Shown here: positions 1 through 9,000 of the stretch, one piece after another
How the letters are laid out: every line of letters starts with the position of its first letter
Position numbering within the stretch: the first letter of the stretch is position 1
Origin: Iris pallida
Taxonomy: Eukaryota; Streptophyta; Magnoliopsida; Asparagales; Iridaceae
Length of the DNA: 64,000 nt
Direction of reading: 5' to 3'
NCBI GenBank assembly: GCA_029216955.1
Contig: JANAVB010009598.1
Location: 23,742,322 to 23,806,321 of the forward strand
Notes under the pieces: generated by a model
The model's input: only the letters and a program-made list of their open reading frames with translations
The model's database searches: none
What the model was told of the DNA's origin: nothing
Made by a program: the position numbers and the translations under genes

Positions 1-1
1 T

Positions 2-1576
2 CAGGGGACCCAGCTGCAGCCCCGTCGGAGGGAGAAGGATATTCAGGACTTCCAGAAGATGCACCCTCGGGAGTTCTTCGGCACGAAGGGCATCCACTAT
101 ACAGACGACTGGATAGAGCATATTGAGGAGATCTTCAGGCTGGCGGAGATACCAGCTCGACTCCAGATCGAGGCGGCGGGCAGTCAGATACAGGACTTAG
201 CCCATACGTGGTATCAGACAGATCCCAGGGTAGGAGTTGAGGGCCACACTTGGGCCCAGTTCAAGGAGCTGTTTAAGGAGCAGTTCTTTCCTGATGTGGC
301 TTTGGGAGGTATCGAGGCACAGTTCGAGGCACTGGTTCAGGGGAAACAGACGGTAGCTGAGTATGCTGCGGAGTTTTGTAGACTGGCCCATTTTATAGAT
401 GACTTGACTGAGAAGACGAAGGCGAAGAAGTTTCGCCGGGGCTTGATTATAGAGGTTCGGTTGCTGACTAAGAGCGACCGGAATGCTACATTTGCTGAGA
501 TATTTTCTGGGGCTATGGCGGCGGAAGACGACCTAGGGCTGAAGCAGAAGAGGGGTCGTGACTTCCAGGGTGGTAACAGCAGTCAGGGGCAGGCCAAGAG
601 GCCTCACTTCCAGCATCAGCAGCAGAGGACAGTTCAGCAGTATCAGCAGCAGCACCAGCCGCAGAAAGGGCAGCAGGGTAGGGCACCTTTCCAGCAGGTA
701 CATCACCAGCAGCAGAGAGGGCAGCAGGCACCCCGTCAGCAGCAGGTAGTTGTTTGTGCCTTCTGCAAGAAGCCGGGGCACATGATCCATGAGTGCAGGA
801 AGAAGCTAGGCAAGTGTCTTCTTTGTGGTATGGGAGATCACCAGTTGAGGGATTGTCTTGGGGCTTTTGGGCGAGGAGCTCAGGGAGGTGGAGCCAAGGC
901 TTCAGCAGGCCAGCAGAGGGGGCCACTGCAGACCCAGCAGCAGAGGTTCCAGCAGCACCAGCAACAGGCACGAGGTGGACAGCAGGGGCAAGCTTTTGCC
1001 ATGGCAATTGAGGATGCAGAGGCCATTAGAGAGCTGATAGCAGGTTCGGTTCTTCTCGACACCCTTCCAGCATTTGCACTCTTTGATTCCGGGGCTTCCC
1101 ACAGCTTTGTGTCAGTATCGTATGCTATTAGACATAGTCTGGCTTCTGAACCATTGCCTAGGACCTGCAAGATCACGACCAGGGGTGGGGTCATCCTCGT
1201 GAGTGATGTTTGCAGAGGGCAGACCGTCATATTGGGAGGCCGAAAGTTGGAAGTGAGTTTACTGGTCATGCCATTACCGAACTACGATATAGTATTAGGT
1301 ATAGACTGGTTGAGTAGACACCATGCCCGCATTGATTGCCGAGGGGGTAGAGTTTTGTTTGGGGCACCAGGAGAGCCAGAGTTTGAGTACACCCGACGGC
1401 ATGCAGAGCAGGACGGCGGAGTCTTTTGTGGAGCTTCAGTTGAGGAACAGGTGGCTCCGCATCCCTTGATCGCAGAGTTTATGGACGTATTCCCAGAGGA
1501 GTTGCCAGGACTTCTACCGGACAGGGATGTAGAGTTCTCGATAGACTTGGTTCCCAGCACAGAACCAATTTTCTAG
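2..1576 (+). CDS. gag-pro: Gag and aspartic protease of element A-1 (5' truncated by window)
   Basis: Gag forms the virus-like particle and binds RNA; the retropepsin cleaves the polyprotein. The frame is open from base 2. Codons about 20-165 are a retrotransposon gag capsid domain (FFGTKG start, WIEHIEEIFRLAEIP, TWYQTDPRVG). A long Gln-rich linker follows, then two CX2CX4HX4C zinc knuckles at 755-796 and 815-856. The protease shows the catalytic D-S-G-A at 1085-1096 and the downstream PNYDIVLGIDWL. The frame ends at TAG 1574-1576, but the RT follows in the same frame only four codons later, so the stop interrupts one gag-pol frame. A-2 has the same TAG at 53897. The full gag start is seen only in A-2 (51979). 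Confidence 0.93.
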   Translation, partial: QGTQLQPRRREKDIQDFQKMHPREFFGTKGIHYTDDWIEHIEEIFRLAEIPARLQIEAAGSQIQDLAHTWYQTDPRVGVEGHTWAQFKELFKEQFFPDVALGGIEAQFEALVQGKQTVAEYAAEFCRLAHFIDDLTEKTKAKKFRRGLIIEVRLLTKSDRNATFAEIFSGAMAAEDDLGLKQKRGRDFQGGNSSQGQAKRPHFQHQQQRTVQQYQQQHQPQKGQQGRAPFQQVHHQQQRGQQAPRQQQVVVCAFCKKPGHMIHECRKKLGKCLLCGMGDHQLRDCLGAFGRGAQGGGAKASAGQQRGPLQTQQQRFQQHQQQARGGQQGQAFAMAIEDAEAIRELIAGSVLLDTLPAFALFDSGASHSFVSVSYAIRHSLASEPLPRTCKITTRGGVILVSDVCRGQTVILGGRKLEVSLLVMPLPNYDIVLGIDWLSRHHARIDCRGGRVLFGAPGEPEFEYTRRHAEQDGGVFCGASVEEQVAPHPLIAEFMDVFPEELPGLLPDRDVEFSIDLVPSTEPIF

Positions 1577-3094
1577 CATGTCTATCGAGTGAACAACAGT
1601 GAATTGATGGAGCTGAAGAAGCAGGTAGATGAGATGCAGGACAAGGGCTTCATCCGATCTAGTTCTTCACCTTGGGGTGCATCGGTACTTTTCGTACCCA
1701 AGAAGGATAGGTCGGTACAGATGTGTATCGACTACAGGGCACTCAACAACCTGACGATCAAGAACAGATACCCACTGCCGCGGATCGATGATTTCTTTGA
1801 TCAGTTGAGTGGAGCTCGGGTGTTCTCCAAGATTGATTTGAGGTCAGGTTATCACCAGGTGAAGGTGAAGAGGGAGGATATTCCCAAGACCGCTTTCAGG
1901 ACGTGGTACGGACAGTTTAAGTTTTTGGTTATGCCGTTTGGGCTGGCCAATGCACCAGCAGTATTTATGAACCTTATGAACAAGGTGTTCCACCAGTACT
2001 TGGACAAGTTCGTGGTGGTATTCATTGATGATATTCTGGTATATTCCAAGACAGAGGAAGAACATAAGGAGCACTTGAGTGTGGTTCTGGAGACACTCAG
2101 GAGGGAGAGATTGTACGACAAGCTCTCGAAGTGCGAGTTCTTCCTAGACAGGGTTGAATTCTTGGGTCATGTGGTGACTGAAGATGGTATCTCAGTGGAC
2201 CCGAAGAAGATCACAGCAGTTGAGGCTTGGATAGCGTCGACTTCAGTGGCAGAGATCAGGAGTTTCCTGGGGCTGGCAGGATACTATAGGAGATTTGTGC
2301 AGGATTTCTCCCGGGTTGCAGAGCCGTTGACTCGGTTGACCCGGAAGGATGATGAGTATGTTTGGTCAGAGGAGTGTCAAGCAGCTTTTGATGAGTTGAA
2401 GAAGCGGCTTACGACAGCTCCGATTCTGACATTGCCTTCAGGATCAGGTGGATTCACTATTTATAGTTATGCTTCAGGGAAGGGGCTGGGTTGCGTCTTG
2501 CAGCAGCATAGGAAGGTGATTGCCTATGCTTCCAGGCAATTACGTCCCCATAAAAAGAACTACCCAACCCATGACCTGGAGCTGGCAGCGGCAATTTTTG
2601 CTTTGAAGTTGTGGAAGCACTATCTGTATGGCGAGAGGGTGGAGATTTTTACAGATCACAAGAGCTTGAAGTATGTGTTTAAACAGAAAAATCTCAACAT
2701 GAGGCAGCGCAGATGGCTAGAGTTGATGCAGGACTTTGAAATCTCACTTCAGTATCACCCGAGGAAGGCCAACGAGGTTGTCGATGCCTTGAGTAGGTAT
2801 CCGACAGCCATGTGTTTGACTATGGATCGACACTTGCTTGCAGATTTGGAGAGCCTTGGGATTGAGGTGATTATGCCAGGGGTGCAGATACAGTTATGGG
2901 GCCTTCAGATACAGTCGGACTTGATGAAGAGGATCAAGGAGACGCAGTTTGAGGATGTGGCTCTACGGTGTATCCGAGAGCAGGTTCGTGCAGGGTTGGT
3001 GGATGGCGAGTTTTTACTTACAGAGGATGGTGCCCCGAGGCACGGTTCCAGGTTATATGTGCCTAGCGGAGAGCTCAGGAAGCAGATCATGTAG
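1577..3094 (+). CDS. pol: Reverse transcriptase and RNase H of element A-1
   Basis: RT copies the element RNA into cDNA and RNase H removes the RNA strand. The frame continues directly from gag-PR; the first Met is at 1589. RT motifs are intact: [29 protein letters not shown], the catalytic FIDD at 2021-2032, and the thumb segment EFLGHVV. RNase H follows with [13 protein letters not shown] (Glu), [13 protein letters not shown] (Asp) and VVDALSRYP (last Asp). The first catalytic residue is changed: where plant Ty3 elements have Y-x-D-A-S, this copy reads YSYAS, with Tyr at 2468-2470. A-2 carries the same change at 54784-54786. The frame stops at TAG 3092-3094, where A-2 has CAG (Gln), so this stop is a C-to-T change private to A-1. 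Confidence 0.93.
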   Translation, partial: HVYRVNNSELMELKKQVDEMQDKGFIRSSSSPWGASVLFVPKKDRSVQMCIDYRALNNLTIKNRYPLPRIDDFFDQLSGARVFSKIDLRSGYHQVKVKREDIPKTAFRTWYGQFKFLVMPFGLANAPAVFMNLMNKVFHQYLDKFVVVFIDDILVYSKTEEEHKEHLSVVLETLRRERLYDKLSKCEFFLDRVEFLGHVVTEDGISVDPKKITAVEAWIASTSVAEIRSFLGLAGYYRRFVQDFSRVAEPLTRLTRKDDEYVWSEECQAAFDELKKRLTTAPILTLPSGSGGFTIYSYASGKGLGCVLQQHRKVIAYASRQLRPHKKNYPTHDLELAAAIFALKLWKHYLYGERVEIFTDHKSLKYVFKQKNLNMRQRRWLELMQDFEISLQYHPRKANEVVDALSRYPTAMCLTMDRHLLADLESLGIEVIMPGVQIQLWGLQIQSDLMKRIKETQFEDVALRCIREQVRAGLVDGEFLLTEDGAPRHGSRLYVPSGELRKQIM

Positions 3095-3928
3095 GAGGCT
3101 CACAGATCGCAGTACTCTATACATCCTGGTGCCAACAATATATACAGGGATCTACGAGAGCATGTTTGGTGGTACGGAATAAAGCGGGAGGTGTCCCACT
3201 TCGTAGCTGGATGCTTGGTCTGTCAGCAGGTCAAGGCAGAGAGGCAGAGGCCCGAAGGATTATTGCAGCCGTTGCCCATTCCAGAGTAGAAGTGGGAACA
3301 TATCACCATGGATTTTGTATCTGGGTTGCCGCGTACACAAGGAGGGAAAGACGCGATTTGGGTCATCGTTGACAGGTTGACCAAATTGGCCCACTTCTTG
3401 CCATTCAAGGTGGGTACGTCTACAGAGAGGCTTATGGAGTTGTACATGAGGCAGATAGTCAGGATTCATGGATTTCCTGTCAGCATTATCTCAGATCGAG
3501 ATAGTCGTTTTACTTCCTATTTTTGGAGGAGTCTGCAGACTAGTTTGGGCACTCAGCTCAAGTTTAGTACTGTATACCACCCCCAGATGGACGGACAGTC
3601 AGAGAGGACTATTCAGACCCTTGAGGACATGCTGCAGATGTGCGTCCTTGATTTTGGAGGTTCCTGGAAGGATCATCTATATTTGGTGGAGTTTGCTTAC
3701 AACAACAGTTATCAGGCCAGCATTGAGATGCCACCGTTTGAGGCTCTGTACAGGCGTAGGTGTCGTACACCCTTATCTTGGGATGATGTTGGAAAGCGAG
3801 CTTTACTGGGACCAGAGATGGTTGTTGACGCAGCCGAGAAGGTGAAGCTCATCAGGGACAGACTTCGCGTGGCACAGGACAGACATCGGCACTGGGCCGA
3901 TAGCCACCGGAGGCCGTTGGAGTTTGAG
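3095..3928 (+). CDS. pol (int): Integrase, zinc-binding and catalytic core, element A-1
   Basis: Integrase inserts the cDNA into the host chromosome. In the same frame as RT, the HHCC zinc domain is visible (AHRSQYSIHPG ... CLVCQQVK). The DDE core follows: first Asp in TMDFVSGLP (3311-3313), second in IISDRDSRF (3494-3496), Glu in DGQSERT (3602-3604). An in-frame TAG at 3287-3289 (PE*KWEH) replaces a Trp codon that A-2 keeps as TGG, so it is a private G-to-A change. Taken literally the frame ends at 3938-3940. However, GAG at 3926-3928 is followed at once by GTACAG, and the expected continuation VGDMVFLR resumes at 4029 after an AG, so I end the exon at 3928. Confidence 0.9.
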
Positions 3929-4028
3929 GTACAGATTTAGAAATAGGATTAGAAGTAGGTTGTATTTTATTTTGTTTGTTTGATCGTGTTTGATTTTTTT
4001 AGTAACTTGAGACCTTGCTTGTGATTAG
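3929..4028 (+). other. Candidate 100-bp GT-AG intron inside the integrase gene
   Basis: The segment starts GTACAG after codon GAG, is T-rich (TTTTATTTTGTTTGTTTG) and ends TGATTAG before codon GTT. Removing it joins LEFE to VGDMVFLR in phase 0, which is the usual uninterrupted integrase wording in chromoviruses. It has several stop codons. The same 100-bp segment with both splice borders is in A-2 at 56235-56334. Splicing is inferred. The alternative is a small insertion that happens to carry GT and AG ends. Confidence 0.7.
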
Positions 4029-4451
4029 GTTGGAGACATGGTTTTTCTGCGGATATCTCCGACTCGTGGTACGATACATTTTGGTGGAGGTGGGAAGCTT
4101 AGCCCGCGCTTCATCGGCCCTTTCGTTATCAGCGGGAGAGTCGATGACATGGCATACAGGCTAGACTTGCCACCTACACTAGTGGAAGTTCACAACGTAT
4201 TCCACGTATCACAGTTGAGACGGTACGTGGCTGACCCTAGCCATGTACTCGATCATTCGGAGATTGAGGTTGGACCTACTCTCAGTTATCTAGAGCAGCC
4301 TGTGGAGATTCAGGATCGCCGGGAGAAGGTTCTGAGGAACCAGGGGATACCCTTGGTACGAGTCGCATGGAGGCATTATTCTCCAAGAGAGTCGACCTGG
4401 GAGCGGGAGGATGAGATGCGCGAGCGGTACCCCTATCTTTTTGGACCTTGA
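4029..4451 (+). CDS. pol (int, chromodomain): Integrase C-terminal GPY/F module and chromodomain, element A-1
   Basis: The exon continues the integrase reading frame. It holds VFLRISPTRG, the GPY/F-type module (LSPRFIGPFVISGRV, VFHVSQLRRYV) and a C-terminal chromodomain at about 4299-4448 with DRREK, LVRVAWRHY and TWEREDEMRERYPYLF. In chromoviruses this domain binds marked histone tails and steers insertion into heterochromatin. An internal Met at 4038 exists, but separate translation is less likely than a spliced or originally continuous pol. The stop is TGA 4449-4451, about 80 bp before the 3' LTR. Confidence 0.92.
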   Translation, partial: VGDMVFLRISPTRGTIHFGGGGKLSPRFIGPFVISGRVDDMAYRLDLPPTLVEVHNVFHVSQLRRYVADPSHVLDHSEIEVGPTLSYLEQPVEIQDRREKVLRNQGIPLVRVAWRHYSPRESTWEREDEMRERYPYLFGP

Positions 4452-4512
4452 GGTATACTTTTCTATCCTTCTCAACAGTTTAGTTTCACCTTTAATTTCG
4501 AGGACAAAATTA

Positions 4513-4530
4513 TTTTAATAAGGGTAGATT
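4513..4530 (+). other. Polypurine tract of element A-1
   Basis: The run TTTTAATAAGGGTAGATT directly before the LTR fits the plus-strand primer site. It follows the phrase TTTAATTTCGAGGACAAAAT, which also precedes the LTRs of A-2, B, M and D. Confidence 0.75.
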
Positions 4531-4890
4531 TGTCACTACCACTTTTCTAGCTTGAGGGTATTTTGGTCATTTTATAAATTTTGGGAATTATTTAGAATTA
4601 TTATGTATTATTTAGACTTATTAGAATTAATGTGATTTTTAGTATAATTGATTTTGGTCCTATAGTTGACTTGACTAGTGTTGACCTTGGAGACTAACCT
4701 AGAGACTAACCTAGGTCATGACTACTTGGTTAGGTTAAGTAACCTTAGCTTGACCTAAGTTAGTGATGATTAACTCATTAGAACTTATTTGGAGAGATTA
4801 GGAATTGATTAGGCTAGAATGGCTTGTGACTTCATAAGTCATGACTAATGACTTAAGCCTTAAAAGCCCATAGGCCCACACTATGTAACC

Positions 4891-5011
4891 AAACCCTAAC
4901 CCTAATTGCTTGGCCGGCCACTATTGATCCCCCTCCTCTCTATTTAATGCTCCTAGAAATTAGGGCTAGCCTCCATTAGGAATTATTTGCAAGTTTTAGA
5001 AAGAGGTAAGT
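4891..5011 (+). promoter_or_regulatory. LTR core promoter: telo-box, TATA-like box, splice-donor-like site
   Basis: AAACCCTAACCCTAA (4891-4905) is a plant telo-box. TATTTAA (4941-4947) lies about 40 bp downstream in a C-rich context, so transcription would start near 4970. GAG|GTAAGT (GT at 5006) is a near-perfect 5' splice site. The same order appears in the other LTRs of families A, B, C and M. Confidence 0.6.
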
Positions 5012-5296
5012 CTCCATCTTCATTAAATCCTATAAAATCCATTTTAATTCCTTTTCCATCCAAACCAATTGTAATAGGTTCTAATTTTATTCCTCTTGCT
5101 TCTGTTATTGAGTAATTTTAGAGTTTGGGCAAATTGGAGGAGTTTGGCTATCAAGAGGAACACCCCTCTTTGGAGTTTTATTGAGGATTTGACACCTATA
5201 GGTAACTCCTTCAAAACCTACTTTAATTACTGTTTTTATTGCATTCTAACCTAGATCTAGATGTCCCCTAGCTAACCCTAGATTTCTGTAGGTTTT

Positions 5297-5965
5297 TGTG
5301 TCCGATTCGTATCCCATTTGGACACGTATCATTCCATGTATCTAAGTATTTGATGAAATGTCCCAAAGGGCATTTCGAGTGATTTTTAGAAATGTAAATG
5401 AATAGAAAATTAGGTTTTTATGTCGCTTACGTGTTTCTTATGTCCTGATGTGGTTTTTATATCGTGTCGGGTTGCGGAGGACACACGAACACGCGGGTGC
5501 ACCTCACGCGCGCGTACTGTTTGCTTGTCCTGCTTCATGGGGGCCACAACTCACTGGACATGCCACGTGGACACAAAAAATTTGACACGTGGGTCGGGGC
5601 TGACACTGACACGAGGCTTTCCAAATTTCATGACTCCTCGTGTCGTGTCGGACACGCACGAAGCCGTGCATCGATTTTGTACTGAATCGATAGCAGTCAA
5701 TTTCCAGCGCTGATACGCGTGTCATATCGCACGCACGCGTATCGTGGACACGTGTCAGGGTGTCCTAGCCCTAGCCCTAATCCTAGTCGACACTGGGACA
5801 CGACCACGAGGTCTGCGTCGTATCATGTGCACGAATACTGTGAACACGTGCACGATGATTGGTCCACTGCACTGTGTCCTGGGTTTCGATTTAGGTTTTT
5901 AAATCTATTGGACACGTTTGTGTCCACTTGGGTGGACACAAATACATCGTATGACACGTACACAA
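5297..5965 (+). repeat. GTGTC/GACAC-rich module of the LTR
   Basis: This stretch of about 650 bp is saturated with GTGTC and GACAC words, often fused as GACACGTGTC or CACGTGGACAC, which contain the G-box CACGTG and the ABRE-like core ACGTGTC. It is much more GC-rich than the surrounding LTR. Equivalent modules occur at about 8918-9585, 13228-13880, 25965-26635 (-), 32672-33345 (-), 40968-41620, 48733-49390, 57595-58250 and 61203-61855. Long open frames in it on both strands come from the scarcity of TA-containing words and are not genes. Confidence 0.85.
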
Positions 5966-7190
5966 TATGTACTTGCTTTACCAACCACTGATTTTGTATA
6001 TTAGTTTGTTTTCAATGCTCATTTCTCAAATTCCCAATTTGTTCTGATACCTTAATATCAGTCATATTCCACTAATTTTTCTAGATTTTCTAATTCAAAA
6101 TTTGGCAGCTATTTAACCTATTTTAAATTGATTAATTGCATGGTTTAAGACCTCAATTTGGTTAACCTATATGTTTCTAAGTGTATATTGATTTTGGGTT
6201 AAAGTGGTTTTGGTTTGGGGCTTAAAACTGGATGTATGATATGTGGGACTGTATGGACAGAAATTTGTGTTTTTTTGGGTTCCTGTTTGAACTGAAATTT
6301 CAATATTGGTTTTCCATTTTACCTGAGCATTGGCCACTGTTCCCAAACTGAGAACTGGGTATTGAATGGGACTGAAACAGAGATTTGGGTTATTGTTAAA
6401 CTGAATTTCTGATTTCCTTTCCTTATTTAATTGTTAGTTCTTCCTTTACTTAACTGTTGACTGAATGATTTAATTCATTGTATATTATTCACTGTTTTGC
6501 TTCACTGTTTCTTTACTGTTTTTCAGTCTTCACATACATGTCACACACTCATGTCTCACTGAATTTGCCTAAGATTGCCACTGATTTCAGAATTCTTTTC
6601 ACCTCTCTTGACACTAACAAGTTGCACACACATGCTCTCTCACACACATCCTCACATAGCACTCACTCTCATGTTTCACACATACACATACACATATGTT
6701 TCCTATTTCCTACATGTATATATATGTATTATTGAGATGTGTAATATAGGTATGCCTATAGGTGTATTTCATGTATATATGTACATATGTCTAAAGTATA
6801 ATTTATATGTGTATAATGTATAGTATATATAATTTGCTTTGATTGTTGACTTAATAGTCTGTGGGTGCTAGTATGGCCTAATATAGCCTAGCATAGCCTT
6901 GTTTAGGCTTGTGATGTAGAGTAATGGTTAGTGTGACTAGTATAGACTAGTAGGACCTAGAATAGCTTAGTTAGATCTAGTGTGCCTTGTTATACCTAGA
7001 ATAGACTAGTTAGACTATTATAGACTAGTTTGACTTAGGTTTGACTTGGTTGACCTAGTTTGACTTCTAGGATTGACCAGAGTTGACCAAGAGTTGACTT
7101 TGGTCTAGATTGACCTAGATTCATGTAGAATGCATCGTAGTGTATCTTATTACTATTCTGGACTTGTTGTGACTTGTGCTGTTCTAATAG

Positions 7191-7244
7191 AAGACAGGCA
7201 CCACTCCTCGGACGGTACTTTCATCTTGGACATTCAGTTAGCAG
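7191..7244 (+). other. Conserved 54-bp exon-like block of LTR A-1
   Basis: The block follows an AG (AATAG) and is followed by GCGAGTACATTC, a possible GC-type donor. The same 54-bp length occurs in LTRs B, C, D, A 5' and M. If spliced to 7881, its last G and the next AG make the first Glu codon of the acidic frame described at 51283-51392. Confidence 0.4.
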
Positions 7245-7880
7245 GCGAGTACATTCTCTGATTTTCATACCTGTCTGGACTATATTCTTGCTCTAGATTA
7301 CTCTACATGATGCTAACACGTATCTTCACGAATTAGTACTATATGGATCCTTTCCTGAGATGTTATCCCTCTACGGGTGCATCGGGTATTTAATATTCAT
7401 ATACTTTATCATGTGCATCAGGTACTCCTTGTACTCGTACTAGTTCATATTTTTACATGTTCTCATGTGCTTTCATGTGCCTCATGTACTACTCATTATA
7501 TGAGCCACGTATCTTTAGCTGTATTCATGTGCTTATAACGTAACTTGAATGGATCCTTGTGTATTGATTGGGGCGGGGTGAGTAGAATTGGTTATGTGAT
7601 CATTATCCCCAGTAGCTGTATTCATGTGCCTCTTAGTTGTATTCATGTGCCCCTAAGCCGTTTACATAACCATATTGTACTCTAAATCACTTAGCCACTT
7701 ACAGTCTCTACTTATCATGTATTTACTTTCAGTTACAAATATCTCCCGTTTACTCGTACTTCCTTTTCAGCACTTCCTGTATTTTACTCTATTGCATGAT
7801 TTATACTCCTAACCTGTTATGAACTGTTGAGAGATATGTGCTCGTTTCCGTCCTGATTGGACCTGTTGAAAATTTTACAG

Positions 7881-7992
7881 AGGATGAGGAGGAGGCCTGC
7901 TTAGACACATTCTATGGGACAGCCTAAGAGGATACTTGCGATCCGGACTTCCAGTCGGATCTTAGCAGTAGAGACTGTTGCTCCATAGATAG
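7881..7992 (+). other. Exon-like acidic block of LTR A-1, interrupted
   Basis: It follows GAAAATTTTACAG, a good 3' splice site. The frame reads EDEEEACLDTFYGTA and then TAA, where the A 5' LTR copy has TTA, and one base is missing further on. So this copy is a broken version of the block at 51283-51392. Confidence 0.4.
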
Positions 7993-8515
7993 TTTATCTT
8001 ATTTCATAGCATTGGAGTTGAGTTGTATATATATTTGGATCTGTATTATGTCTGGATGTTGTGGAGTTTATCATAGACACTTAGCTTCTCTCTTTTTGTA
8101 TTCCTATGGATTTGGATCTTGTATCTTTTATTACCTATCTATCTTCCTTTCATGTTCTACCTTAGCTGTGATTGAGATATATTCTGTTATGTCACCCTCA
8201 TTCGGGGAGTATAACTGTTTATTACCTTAAACTGTTAGATGTTGTGACCTAGGACAGCGTTCTACCGCCGACACTGCGGCGTAGGCTAGACGTACCCACG
8301 TTTCGTGCCCTTACTCTAGGGTGCGGGTCGTGACACGACCTAACCTAGATTAGTCATGGCTAGTCTAGTTAGTCATAGAGAGTATTATTTATTAACTATT
8401 AGATGGGTTTAAGTCATGAATAGTTAGAATGTATAGGTTGCAACTTGACTAAGGGAAACCTAGATTCTAGGCCATTGAATAGGCTAGATGGAATGAGAGC
8501 CATTAGATTCATCCT

Positions 8516-8600
8516 AAAACCCTAACCCTAGCATTTATGACCAGCCTAGGGATTCTCCCCCCCAACACTATAAAATCCCTCTCAAAGTTTATGCCTCATT
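8516..8600 (+). promoter_or_regulatory. LTR core promoter of element B (telo-box and TATAAAA)
   Basis: AAAACCCTAACCCTA (8516-8530) precedes TATAAAA (8569-8575) by about 40 bp, in the same C-rich setting as in LTRs A, C and M. Transcription would start near 8600. Donor-like sites follow: AAAG|GTTTGT near 8631 and ATAG|GTAAAT near 8828. Confidence 0.6.
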
Positions 8601-8978
8601 TTTATTCATCCCTTCATTTTCTAAGGAAAGGTTTGTTCTCCATTGAAACTTCTTCATAGTTTATTCAATAGTAGTCCATTTTCATTGCAACTTCTTCCTT
8701 TGTGACCTAATTAGTGTCCCTCTACTGTTGGTGGAGACCATTCTCAGGTTTGATACAATTTGGAGCCATTGGCTAGCTTGAGGAGATCTCACTTTTGAGA
8801 GCTTTTCTTGTGAAGGAATATACATAGGTAAATCCCATTTCCCTCCATGAAATTTTGATTTCTTTGCATGGTTAGGAAGCCCTAGGTGTCCTCTCCGTAG
8901 GAATAGGTTTTGCTAGGTTTCGTGTCCTTTACGTGTCCGTATCGGACACGTACCAGTCAGCAGTCGCAGGTGTTCGAT

Positions 8979-9000
8979 GAAATGCCACAGTGGGCATTTC
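8979..9000 (+). other. Conserved GAAATGCC/GGCATTTC hairpin of the LTR
   Basis: An 8-9 bp inverted repeat with a small loop sits near the 5' side of the GTGTC module. Matching copies are at 13289-13310 (GAAATGCCC, loop CAAT, GGGCATTTC) and 57655-57676 (loop CAAA). Confidence 0.6.

Larger units (their letters stand above)
1..8335 (+). mobile_element. Ty3/gypsy chromovirus A, copy A-1 (Tekay/Del type), 5' part outside the window
   Basis: This is the 3' two thirds of an LTR retrotransposon: end of gag, protease, reverse transcriptase, RNase H, integrase, chromodomain, polypurine tract and a complete 3' LTR. The domain order PR-RT-RH-IN is Ty3/gypsy, and the C-terminal chromodomain places it among chromoviruses. 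The long LTR and the chromodomain wording resemble the Tekay/Del clade, which is family knowledge rather than a database result. The coding region is one reading frame broken by only three TAG stops and one candidate intron, so this copy is far better preserved than A-2 at 47964-60618, which aligns to it along its whole length. The LTR ends in TGTCAC...GTGACA and lies inside the LTR of element B. Confidence 0.95.
4531..8335 (+). repeat. 3' LTR of element A-1 (3805 bp)
   Basis: The LTR begins TGTCACTACC and ends GGTCGTGACA, a 6-bp inverted terminal repeat TGTCAC/GTGACA. In order it holds: telo-box and TATA-like promoter (4891-4947), donor-like sites (GT at 5006 and 5212), a GTGTC/GACAC module (5297-5965), a CA-rich stretch (6540-6700), TAGACTAG-like reiterations (6860-7030), a W-box cluster (7029-7115), exon-like blocks at 7191 and 7881, and a conserved last 100 bases. 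The base just inside the right flank is CGACC, matching GGACC on the left of A-2 except for one base, so this is the 5-bp target duplication. Confidence 0.93.

Noticed and set aside
3092..3289. Stops at 3092 and 3287 as programmed signals
   Set aside because: The duplicate copy has Gln and Trp codons there; they are private C-to-T and G-to-A changes.
4038..4451. Chromodomain part as a separate gene with its own ATG at 4038
   Set aside because: Nine bases upstream the frame already reads VGD, the normal continuation of integrase, and a good splice acceptor sits right before it.
4891..4905. Interstitial telomere repeat
   Set aside because: Only two CCCTAA units, fixed in position before the TATA box in several LTRs, so it is a telo-box and not a telomeric array.
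6700..6840. CRISPR-like or satellite array in the CA/TA-rich part of LTR A
   Set aside because: Simple dinucleotide-like sequence without constant repeat units or spacers.
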